Below are positions 1 through 6,212 of a stretch of DNA of 39,225 bases, in pieces. A program made the position numbers and the translations under genes. Source of the stretch: Flavobacterium bizetiae (lineage in GTDB: Bacteria > Bacteroidota > Bacteroidia > Flavobacteriales > Flavobacteriaceae); the NCBI RefSeq assembly GCF_902804475.1, contig NZ_CADCSU010000159.1:1-39225 (forward strand). Reading direction: 5' to 3'. The number at the start of each line of letters is the position of its first letter. Position 1 is the stretch's first letter. The notes below the pieces were generated by a model. It searched no databases and was not told the origin of the DNA. It saw only the letters and a list, made by a program, of their open reading frames with translations.

Positions 1-189
1 ATATTTTAGCTTCGAATTTTATTTTGTTTTAGAATTTTTAAAATTCAAATTCTCCAATAAGTTTGTAGAAAGAATAATAAAAACATTAATAATATTTGCT
101 TTAAATGGTATTTCAAACTTCTATATACTAAAATTATACTTAAAAAGAATTTCTAAAACAAAAAATGAAATCGAATTAATTGGAAAAGA

Positions 190-1215
190 ATGAAAAAAGA
201 GAATAAATCAGTAATCATTTGGTTACTATCAGGTTGTGTTTTATTGTTTTTAATGGTAGTCGTTGGCGGAATTACCCGTTTAACAAATTCAGGTTTATCA
301 ATGACCGATTGGCATTTGGTAACCGATACCTTCCCTCCTTTGACGGATGCAAAATGGAATGAAGCTTTTGAGCAATACAAGAAGTTTCCTGAGTATCAAA
401 AAATCAATATTCACAACGATTTTCAATTAGCCGATTATAAATTTATCTACTTCTGGGAATGGTTCCACCGATTCATTGGTCGTATCATCGGACTTGTTTT
501 CTTTTTTCCTTTTGTTTATTTCTTAATTAGAAAAAAACTTGATAAATCGACCATCAAAAAATGCGTTGTTCTTTTGGCAATGGGAGGTTTTCAAGGTTTC
601 CTTGGCTGGTTCATGGTTCGTAGCGGATTAATCGATAATCCGGATGTAAGTCATTTTAGACTTTCTTTACACCTTACTTTTGCTTTTATCACTTTTGCCT
701 ACACTTTATGGGTAGCATTAGATTTAATTTATCCTGAAAAAACAATTACCAAAGTAATTCCGCTTCGTAATATCGCACGATATGCCTTAGTTGCTTTATT
801 AATTCAAATTATTTATGGTGGTTTTGTGGCAGGTTTAAATGCCGGATTAATTCACAATCACTGGCCATTAATGAGCGACGGAGAATTTATACATGATTCT
901 GTTTTTATCGAACAACCTACTTTGGTAAAAAACCTCATCGAAGGTAAAAGTGGTGTTCAGTTTGTGCACAGAACTTTTGCTTATGTTGTGGTGGCTTTTA
1001 TTCTGTTTTTATATTATAAAAGCACTAAATTTTCGCTTTCGAGAACACAATCAAACGGAATTAAAACTTTGGTAGTTTTTGTATTCATTCAATTTGCATT
1101 AGGAGTATTTACCCTTTTATACAGTGTTCCGCTGGCTTTAGGATTAATTCACCAAATTATGGCTTTCTTCCTTTTAAGTGCCATGACTTTTACTTTGCAT
1201 CGATTGAGTAAATAA
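190..1215 (+). CDS. ctaA: Heme A synthase, COX15/CtaA family
   Basis: Inner-membrane enzyme that oxidises the C8 methyl of heme O to a formyl group, giving heme A for aa3-type cytochrome oxidase. The 341-residue length and about eight hydrophobic helices fit the COX15/CtaA family. Visible motifs are the GGITRLTNSGLSMTDW loop after helix 1 (residues 26-41), WEWFHRFIGR with heme-ligand candidate H93, SLHLTFAF with H161, FVHRTFAY with H260 and LIHQIMAFF with H321, the usual two His pairs of the duplicated four-helix halves. The ATG at 190 starts MKKENKS directly before helix 1. The gene stands alone and ends in a strong terminator at 1232-1262; no other oxidase gene is in view. The family call is secure. 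Confidence 0.95.
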   Translation: MKKENKSVIIWLLSGCVLLFLMVVVGGITRLTNSGLSMTDWHLVTDTFPPLTDAKWNEAFEQYKKFPEYQKINIHNDFQLADYKFIYFWEWFHRFIGRIIGLVFFFPFVYFLIRKKLDKSTIKKCVVLLAMGGFQGFLGWFMVRSGLIDNPDVSHFRLSLHLTFAFITFAYTLWVALDLIYPEKTITKVIPLRNIARYALVALLIQIIYGGFVAGLNAGLIHNHWPLMSDGEFIHDSVFIEQPTLVKNLIEGKSGVQFVHRTFAYVVVAFILFLYYKSTKFSLSRTQSNGIKTLVVFVFIQFALGVFTLLYSVPLALGLIHQIMAFFLLSAMTFTLHRLSK

Positions 1216-1231
1216 TAAAACTCTTAGAAAT

Positions 1232-1262
1232 AAAAAAATCCTTCTGTTGAAGGATTTTTTTT
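1232..1262. terminator. Rho-independent terminator, bidirectional
   Basis: A GC-containing stem ATCCTTC (1238-1244) pairs with GAAGGAT (1249-1255) around a TGTT loop. It has seven A on the left and eight T on the right, so it can end transcripts from both strands: ctaA on the plus strand and the LytTR regulator operon (stop at 1313) on the minus strand. Confidence 0.85.
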
Positions 1263-1312
1263 GTTTTTAATTGATGCTAAATTTTTATTCCAACCAGATT
1301 AATGAATAAATT

Positions 1313-2080
1313 TTATCCCAGCCAGGCCTTAAAATCCTGTACTTTCTCCCGGCTTACAATAACTTCGTCTTCTTTGTAAGTAGGTAAAATTACTTTTAAT
1401 CTTGAGTTTGTATACACCTGAATTTCTTTTATAGCAGTAAGAGGCACGATAAATTTTCTGCTTACGCGAAAGAAATCCTTCATGTCTAGTTCCTGCTCGA
1501 GAATTTCTAAAGTCGAATCGATCAGATAGTTTCTATTATCGAAAGTATGAATGTAAGTTCCTTTGTTTTCACTAAAAAAACATTCGATTTCATCGGTAGT
1601 GATCACTTTTAAGTGCTGACCTATTTTTACGGTAAATCGTTTTTTATAACTTTTCTCAAAAGGATTAGATAACATTTGACGTATTTGCTCAAAATCAAGC
1701 TGAAGATTTTGATTTCCAGCATCAGCTTTAGGAATTCGGTTTTTAAATTTTGTTACCGCAATTTCTAAATCATCCTCGTCTATAGGTTTTAAAAGATAAT
1801 CGATACTGTTTAATTTGAATGCTTTTAAGGCATATTCATCATAAGCGGTTGTAAAAATAATAGCGCTTTGAATGTCTATTTTTTCGAAAATTTCAAACGA
1901 CAAACCGTCTGATAACTGAATATCGAGAAAGATTAAATCCGGATGTTGATTATTAGTAAACCAATCAATGGATTCTTCTACAGAGTGCAACATTGTTTTT
2001 ACAACAATATCTAACTTTTCGAGTTTTCGTTGCAATAATCTTGCTGCAGGTTTTTCGTCTTCTATAATTAATGTGGTCAT
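1313..2080 (-). CDS. LytTR-family response regulator
   Basis: DNA-binding response regulator of the LytR/AlgR type, 255 residues. The receiver domain spans about residues 1-115, with acidic pair E7/D8, phospho-acceptor D53 in LIFLDIQLSDG, switch T77/T78 in IIFTTAYDEYA and K98 in LLKPI. A LytTR DNA-binding domain follows at about 150-255 (IECFFSENKGTYI, FFRVSRKFIVPL). It is the last gene of a minus-strand series that begins with a LytS-type kinase at 3463-4821, which is its obvious partner. The gap to the preceding 2TM gene is 37 bp, and the shared terminator at 1232-1262 lies beyond the stop. Family certain; target genes unknown, though the TonB receptor and the 2TM genes of the same locus are natural candidates. 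Confidence 0.92.
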   Translation of the reverse strand: MTTLIIEDEKPAARLLQRKLEKLDIVVKTMLHSVEESIDWFTNNQHPDLIFLDIQLSDGLSFEIFEKIDIQSAIIFTTAYDEYALKAFKLNSIDYLLKPIDEDDLEIAVTKFKNRIPKADAGNQNLQLDFEQIRQMLSNPFEKSYKKRFTVKIGQHLKVITTDEIECFFSENKGTYIHTFDNRNYLIDSTLEILEQELDMKDFFRVSRKFIVPLTAIKEIQVYTNSRLKVILPTYKEDEVIVSREKVQDFKAWLG

Positions 2081-2117
2081 TTAATACAATGCAAAAATTG
2101 AAAATTTGATTTTAAAG

Positions 2118-2504
2118 TTACTCCCATTTATTTTTATTTTGAGATTCTCTCTCCATATATTTTTGAATTTTCTTTTGTTCCCAGTCTTTTCCGAAAAATA
2201 TATCCGGTCCGAAAACTGTAAAGGCATGAATCAATAAAGCTATTCCCCAAAACAATGCTGTAGAATAAATTTCCCAATTATTAAAACTTCTTATCGTAAA
2301 ATGATTTCCATTATTAAAATCATATCCCACAAAATTCCTGTTTAAACTAGTGAAAATGATAATAGCATTTACTATAATATAAACCTTCAGGTGCGAATAA
2401 AATCCTTTAATTTTCTTAACTTTTTTGTACGCAATATTATAGCTTTCGTCTGTGCTAAATTCTTGTCTGTATTCATCATACATGCGTTGTCTAAATCGTC
2501 CCAT
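2118..2504 (-). CDS. 2TM domain-containing protein
   Basis: Small inner-membrane protein of the 2TM family (128 residues). It carries the family N-motif YKKVKKIKGFYSHL just before the first membrane segment (VYIIVNAIIIFTSL), a second membrane segment (ALFWGIALLIHAFTVF) and the C-terminal signature FGKDWEQKKIQKYMERE ending in NKWE. This copy is the most diverged of the series: an extra 20-residue basic N-terminus (MGRFRQRM...) and a longer inter-helix loop (NFVGYDFNNGNHF). It lies 16 bp downstream of the previous 2TM gene and 37 bp upstream of the LytTR regulator. 2TM proteins are habitual neighbours of LytS/LytTR pairs in flavobacteria; a biochemical role is not known to me. Confidence 0.85.
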   Translation of the reverse strand: MGRFRQRMYDEYRQEFSTDESYNIAYKKVKKIKGFYSHLKVYIIVNAIIIFTSLNRNFVGYDFNNGNHFTIRSFNNWEIYSTALFWGIALLIHAFTVFGPDIFFGKDWEQKKIQKYMERESQNKNKWE

Positions 2505-2520
2505 TTTATTTTGAATTAAA

Positions 2521-2826
2521 TTATTGCCATTTATTTTTACCTTCTCTTTCTTTTTCCATCAGTTCCTTGATTTTTCGTTCTTCCCATTCTTTTCCAAGAA
2601 CCGGAAATATTTTAAAAACCTTCATTCCGTGAAAAACAACTCCAACTCCCCACCACATTAAAGGCCAAAAGAACCATAAATGATCCGGTGATGTGTATAA
2701 ATTGACAAAAATAAGAACAACATTTACACCAATAAAAGCGGTTAAATTTCCGTAAAAGCCTTTAATTTCTTCCACTCTCTTTTTTGCCAGATAATATCTG
2801 TCTTCTTCATTTAAATTAACTTCCAT
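2521..2826 (-). CDS. 2TM domain-containing protein
   Basis: Inner-membrane 2TM protein of 101 residues. The reading frame stays open upstream, but the ATG at 2826 (MEVNLNEEDRYYLAKK) is the right start: it matches the MESN/METS starts of the paralogues, lies 2 nt after the stop of the preceding copy and is preceded by a GGAG a few bases upstream. The domain order is acidic N-terminus, AKKRVEEIKGFYGNL, membrane segment 1 (FIGVNVVLIFVNLY), tryptophan-rich loop PDHLWFFWPLMWWG, membrane segment 2, then GKEWEERKIKELMEKE ending NKWQ. It is very close in sequence to the 2TM domain fused to the kinase and to the copy at 3161-3463, which points to tandem duplication. Confidence 0.88.
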   Translation of the reverse strand: MEVNLNEEDRYYLAKKRVEEIKGFYGNLTAFIGVNVVLIFVNLYTSPDHLWFFWPLMWWGVGVVFHGMKVFKIFPVLGKEWEERKIKELMEKEREGKNKWQ

Positions 2827-2828
2827 GA

Positions 2829-3158
2829 TTACTCCCATTTTTGTGTTTTTTCTTTTTTCTCTAAAATACTTTTCACTTTTCGCTCTTCCCACTCTTCTCC
2901 AAAAATTTTAAAAGAATCGAATAAATCTACCGCCGAAACTAAAAAGGCGGTTGTCCAGATGATCATTACAAAACAATTTATATATTTAAATGGCAGGAAA
3001 TTTAAAGGTAATCCTGCGTATTCTTTTAAAATAAAAATGATCATTCCGATAGCATAAACAAATGCATGCGAATAAAATGCCTTGAGTTTAAGTACTTTTT
3101 AATTGGCCATTTTTTGAAGTTCAAATTCTTCCTCGCTATTGTTAAAATTATTTTCCAT
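2829..3158 (-). pseudogene. 2TM domain gene interrupted by one nonsense codon
   Basis: From the ATG at 3158 the frame reads MENNFNNSEEEFELQKMAN, then TAA (3101-3099), then continues uninterrupted in the same frame as KVLKLKAFYSHAFVYAIG and a complete 2TM domain (EEWEERKVKSILEK, ending QKWE) to the stop at 2829. Replacing TAA by AAA would give MANKKVLKLKAFYSH, which aligns residue by residue with IAYKKVKKIKGFYSH of the 2118-2504 copy. A single A-to-T change therefore explains the break. The rest is undamaged and both flanking junctions are still 2 nt, so the lesion looks recent. Re-initiation at the internal ATG 3044 would give a 71-residue protein lacking most of the first membrane segment. 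A sequencing error or suppression is also possible. Confidence 0.8.
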
Positions 3159-3160
3159 GA

Positions 3161-3463
3161 TTACTCCCATTTTTGTTTTGGATTTTCTTTTTCTAAAAGC
3201 GCCTGAATTTTTCGTTCTTCCCAATCTTTATTAAAAATAGGCGAAAATCCAAAAGCTTTCATGCCGTGCAAAATGATCGGAATTGCCCATCCTACTACAG
3301 AATATATACACCACAAATAACCCGGAGATGTCATAAGATTGACTACAATAACAATGGGATTACAAAGAAGATAAACCGTTAGGTGCTGGTAAAACTTTTT
3401 TATTTCGACGACTCTTTTCTGAGCCTCGTAATAGCGTTTTGCTTCATTATAATTAGATTCCAT
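3161..3463 (-). CDS. 2TM domain-containing protein
   Basis: Inner-membrane 2TM protein of 100 residues: MESNYNEAKRYYEAQKRVVE, the EIKKFYQHL motif, membrane segment 1 (VYLLCNPIVIVVNLM), loop TSPGYLWCIY, membrane segment 2 (GWAIPIILHGMKAF) and the C-terminal DWEERKIQALLEKE ending QKWE. Its start codon overlaps the stop of the kinase-2TM gene by one base (TAATG at 3465-3461), and its stop is followed 2 nt later by the next copy, so translation of the series is probably coupled. The last codons AAA TGG GAG TAA place GGAG just ahead of the next ATG, a rare Shine-Dalgarno-like signal in this group. Confidence 0.88.
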   Translation of the reverse strand: MESNYNEAKRYYEAQKRVVEIKKFYQHLTVYLLCNPIVIVVNLMTSPGYLWCIYSVVGWAIPIILHGMKAFGFSPIFNKDWEERKIQALLEKENPKQKWE

Positions 3464-4821
3464 TATTTCCAGTTTTTTTGTTGTTTTTCTTTTTCAAGAA
3501 TCTCTCTAATTTTCCTTTCTTCCCAATCTGAGCTGTAACCAAACACTTTAAAAGCATGCATTACGACTCCAAACCCCCAGCCTAAAGCCGAAAACCAAAA
3601 CCATTGAAATCCAGGAGAATACCTTAAATTTATAAAAATTAAGAATGGAATTACACAACAATATGAAATAACATTCCCGTAAAAACCTTTTAACTCTTCT
3701 ACTCTTTTTTTAGCTCTGAAATAAGCCTTATTTTCATCGCTATATTCTGCACTTGTTTCCATAACTGTAATTTGTTTGGTCAAAATTGGAATTTTAACGG
3801 TAAAAGTTTTTTCATTTTGTTCGATCAAAACTTTTCGGTTTGTTATAATCCCGTATCTATTTACAATATTTTGCAATCCGACACCCTGCCTGTCCTGCAA
3901 AACTTCTTTCTTCTGAAAATCATTCTGAATTGCTAAATAATCTCCGTCAATAAAAATTCTGATGTGCAATGGTTTTTGTTCACTTACGATATTATGCTTC
4001 ACTGTATTTTCCAGCAAAAGCTGCAAAGACAACGGAACCACTTTTGCATCAGGGTTTATATTTGTGGTGGGCAATTCGTAAAACAAACTATTTTCGAAAC
4101 GCATCTTCAGCAAATTCATATAAGTTTTTGCGAACGACAATTCATCTTCTACAGATACTAATTCTTTGTCTTTTTGTTCTAAAACGTAGCGGTAAATTTT
4201 AGATAATGAAGTCGTAAATCGTTGTGCATTATCCGGATTTTCTTCGATTAAAGAACTTAATACATTTAAACTATTAAAAAGAAAATGCGGGTCGATTTGA
4301 TTTTTTAAACTTTCGAATTTAGCATTTGCTGTTCCTGCAATAATCTTTTGTTGCGTAATTTCGAATTTTGATGCCTGTTTCCACTTTACCATAAAACTTC
4401 TGGCCTGCATAAAAGTCGAAACTCCCAGAGCGAGTATGATATAAAATAAGTGCACCCAAATCATCTTATCACTAAAAAAAACTTCCAGAGATACATCTTG
4501 TAAAATAACATAGATGTAATAATTAATCCCTAAAACGATCGGAACTGTATACAAAACGGTAACTAAAATTCCGTAATATACTCTTAAGTTCGTTTGCTCT
4601 AACCAATCCCATTTTTTGTCTAAGTAAACATTAATATATCCGTTACCAAAACCTACAAGAAAGGAATAAAGACAGCTGATAAAAAAAGTAATAAGAACGT
4701 TTCGGACATTTAAATCACCTCCTAAACAAGCTGAAAATATTACTGTAAAAATCATAGAAATCTTGAACGAAACTATTGTTCCACTTTTTAAATCTCCATA
4801 AACAGTTCCGCGATCTTTCAT
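3463..4821 (-). CDS. LytS-type sensor histidine kinase fused to a 2TM domain
   Basis: Membrane histidine kinase, 452 residues. The N-terminal half has four to five hydrophobic segments (about 15-140). A LytS/YehU-type kinase core follows: H-box QIDPHFLFNSLN with phospho-acceptor H179, N-box LLLENTVKHN with N272, and a reduced ATP lid with GVGLQNIVNRYG (313-324). The ATPase ends around KIPILTK (349) and is joined directly to a complete 2TM domain (355-452) beginning MET-SAEYSDENKAYFRAKKRVEELKGFYG and ending DWEERKIREILEKE. The fused domain starts with a Met exactly where the free 2TM paralogues start, so the fusion looks like loss of a stop codon between kinase and first 2TM gene; internal initiation there cannot be excluded. 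Upstream gap 23 bp; partner is the LytTR regulator at 1313-2080. Confidence 0.9.
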   Translation of the reverse strand: MKDRGTVYGDLKSGTIVSFKISMIFTVIFSACLGGDLNVRNVLITFFISCLYSFLVGFGNGYINVYLDKKWDWLEQTNLRVYYGILVTVLYTVPIVLGINYYIYVILQDVSLEVFFSDKMIWVHLFYIILALGVSTFMQARSFMVKWKQASKFEITQQKIIAGTANAKFESLKNQIDPHFLFNSLNVLSSLIEENPDNAQRFTTSLSKIYRYVLEQKDKELVSVEDELSFAKTYMNLLKMRFENSLFYELPTTNINPDAKVVPLSLQLLLENTVKHNIVSEQKPLHIRIFIDGDYLAIQNDFQKKEVLQDRQGVGLQNIVNRYGIITNRKVLIEQNEKTFTVKIPILTKQITVMETSAEYSDENKAYFRAKKRVEELKGFYGNVISYCCVIPFLIFINLRYSPGFQWFWFSALGWGFGVVMHAFKVFGYSSDWEERKIREILEKEKQQKNWK

Positions 4822-4844
4822 TATATTATCAGCTTAAATTAATT

Positions 4845-5468
4845 TTATTTTTTACAATTCTTTTGAGTTTCTAAAGCTCTTTCTAATCCCCATTTTGGCG
4901 AAAAAGGAGTTTCTGGTTTAAAAGTAGCAAAAAGTTCAACAGCTTTATCAACTTGTGCACAAAGAGGTTTTGTATCAACTCCTGTCCATTTTGCGCCGCC
5001 TAACTGGTAATCAGCCTCACCAAAAACAATTCTCGGGTTATTTGGGTCTATCGCTTTTCCTTTTGCGTAAGCTTCCATCACTTTAGCCGAATATTTCATT
5101 CCGTTTGTCATAGGATCTGCCACAACCCAGGCTGTATAAATCAAAGCCTGCATGGCATACAACTCGGCATTATTTTGATCTTTTATCAATTCTACATCCA
5201 ATGCGTCTTGCGCTTTTGTCAGTAACAAATCAATTTTTGTTTTGTCTTTTTCAGTAAATGCCGATGTAGTGTTGATTAAAGCTATATAATAATTCGGTAA
5301 ATAACTTGTTTTTTCTGCCGCTGCGATTCTTTCAAATAAAGCAGACGCTTCAGTATTTTTTCCTTCTTTCCAAAGCCCAAAAGCTTTTCCCATTCCTTGT
5401 TCAAACTGTGTTTGTGCAGAACTTATTGCGACTACGAATAATGCGACTAAAGTGATGATTTTTTTCAT
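4845..5468 (-). CDS. Exported TPR-like protein of unknown function
   Basis: Protein of 207 residues with a cleavable signal peptide (MKKIITLVALFVVAISSAQ), so probably periplasmic. The mature part is helical with TPR-like spacing (FGLWKEGKNTEASALFERIAAAEKTSYLPNYYIALI, NNAELYAMQALIYTAW, YAKGKAIDPNNPRIVFGEADYQLGG), but no unit matches the TPR consensus cleanly. It ends with a Cys near the C-terminus (QKNCKK) and has one more Cys in KPLCAQ, a possible disulfide. It sits 51 bp after the DUF2141 gene and 23 bp before the kinase-2TM gene on the same strand, so it is probably co-transcribed with both. It may couple the exported and sensory parts of the locus; this is inference only. Confidence 0.75.
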   Translation of the reverse strand: MKKIITLVALFVVAISSAQTQFEQGMGKAFGLWKEGKNTEASALFERIAAAEKTSYLPNYYIALINTTSAFTEKDKTKIDLLLTKAQDALDVELIKDQNNAELYAMQALIYTAWVVADPMTNGMKYSAKVMEAYAKGKAIDPNNPRIVFGEADYQLGGAKWTGVDTKPLCAQVDKAVELFATFKPETPFSPKWGLERALETQKNCKK

Positions 5469-5519
5469 TTTTTAAGTAATTAAAAAGGTTATTTTTTAAA
5501 GTTGTTTTGTTCGTTATTA

Positions 5520-5927
5520 TTATAATGTAATTTCAATTTTTGAATCTTTAACCAGATCAAATTTAGCATCTTTATAAGAAGGTGGCCCCATAAATCCTTT
5601 TGCATTATTTGAAGCTGCATAATCTTCAGATGGAATTCCCATCATATTTTTATCCAGTTTTCCGTTATTATTTTCATCGTGATACGTTGAAATTGCATAA
5701 TCTCCCGCCGGAAGATTGTCGAATATCACCACTACTTTGTTGTTTTTAATTTCAGATCCAACACTTTTATAAGTTGTTTTAAGAAATGTACCTTCTGAGT
5801 TGTACAAACCTACTTTTACAGTTCCTGTATTGTTTTTTATACCCGAAACAGAAACGGTTAGCTTTACATTTTGAGCAGATAATAAACTGCAGATAAATAA
5901 TGTGATTATGGTAATAATTTTGGTCAT
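5520..5927 (-). CDS. DUF2141 domain-containing exported protein
   Basis: Small exported protein, 135 residues, with signal peptide MTKIITIITLFICSLLSAQ. The mature part is one beta-rich DUF2141 domain: VKLTVSVSGIKNNTGTVKVG at the start, DNLPAGDYAISTYHDENNNG in the middle (a DxNxNGxLD calcium-loop-like stretch, DENNNGKLD) and the family-typical MMGIPSEDYAASNNAKGFMGPPSY near the C-terminus. DUF2141 genes are common next to TonB-dependent receptors in Bacteroidetes; here the receptor lies upstream on the same strand. A -7-like box at 6021-6028 could give it its own promoter, which would place an octamer repeat array in its leader. Confidence 0.85.
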   Translation of the reverse strand: MTKIITIITLFICSLLSAQNVKLTVSVSGIKNNTGTVKVGLYNSEGTFLKTTYKSVGSEIKNNKVVVIFDNLPAGDYAISTYHDENNNGKLDKNMMGIPSEDYAASNNAKGFMGPPSYKDAKFDLVKDSKIEITL

Positions 5928-5943
5928 GGGTTCTTTTTTTTAA

Positions 5944-5980
5944 GTTTCTAAGTTGCTAAGGTTCTCAGGTTCTAAGTTTT
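5944..5980 (+). repeat. Octamer array arm, four 8-bp units, unpaired
   Basis: Four consecutive octamers, GTTTCTAA, GTTGCTAA, GGTTCTCA and GGTTCTAA (5944-5975), followed by GTTTT. This is the same build as the paired arms at 6102-6207, 15024-15507 and 25913-26070 (consensus GNNNCNAA). It lies 17 bp before the DUF2141 start on the opposite reading sense, and no facing partner is found next to it other than the arm at 6171-6207. Confidence 0.75.
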
Positions 5981-6020
5981 GTTGATTGACGATTGAAGCT
6001 CTCTTTGTTAATTTCTATTT

Positions 6021-6028
6021 CAAAAGTA
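6021..6028 (-). promoter_or_regulatory. Bacteroidetes -7 box for the DUF2141 gene
   Basis: Read on the minus strand the sequence is TACTTTTG, a full match to TAnnTTTG. It lies about 95 bp upstream of the DUF2141 ATG. No clear -33 TTG at the proper distance was found, so this is a candidate only. Confidence 0.4.
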
Positions 6029-6101
6029 TGTTGGTTTTTAATGTTTTAAAATTAAATGCTACTGAGTTGTTGATTTTTATGACTGAATTGTTTTCTTTTT
6101 A

Positions 6102-6207
6102 GAGACAAAGGCTCAAAGCAACACAGGTTCAAAGGTTTTTCTTTTAGATCTTTTAAACATTACGAGGCTAAAACCTTTGTCCCTCTGAACCTCTGCCACT
6201 TTGTACC
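6102..6207. repeat. Inverted pair of octamer arrays without a gene
   Basis: The left arm (6102-6133) reads GAGACAAA, GGCTCAAA, GCAACACA, GGTTCAAA and then GGTTTTT. The right arm on the other strand (6207-6176) reads GGTACAAA, GTGGCAGA, GGTTCAGA, GGGACAAA and then GGTTT (6175-6171). Each arm has four 8-bp units and the T-rich tails face each other across a 30-bp spacer (6141-6170). The arrangement equals that around the four-helix-bundle gene at 15021-15512, minus the gene. It lies between the TonB receptor stop (6213) and the DUF2141 gene and could fold into an imperfect hairpin of about 35 bp. Confidence 0.75.
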
Positions 6208-6212
6208 TCCTT

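Noticed and set aside
1..189. Possible feature at the left edge
   Set aside because: The sequence is AT-rich with no clear promoter box, RNA structure or coding frame.
2521..2892. Longer start for the 2TM gene at 2892
   Set aside because: The extension runs through the end of the preceding 2TM gene in another frame; the ATG at 2826 matches all paralogues.
4822..4844. Separate promoter for the kinase-2TM gene
   Set aside because: Only 23 bp separate it from the upstream gene and no TAnnTTTG box is present, so co-transcription is more likely.
5944..6207. CRISPR-like or tandem-repeat array
   Set aside because: The period is 8 bp with no spacers and the arms face each other; it is not a CRISPR layout.
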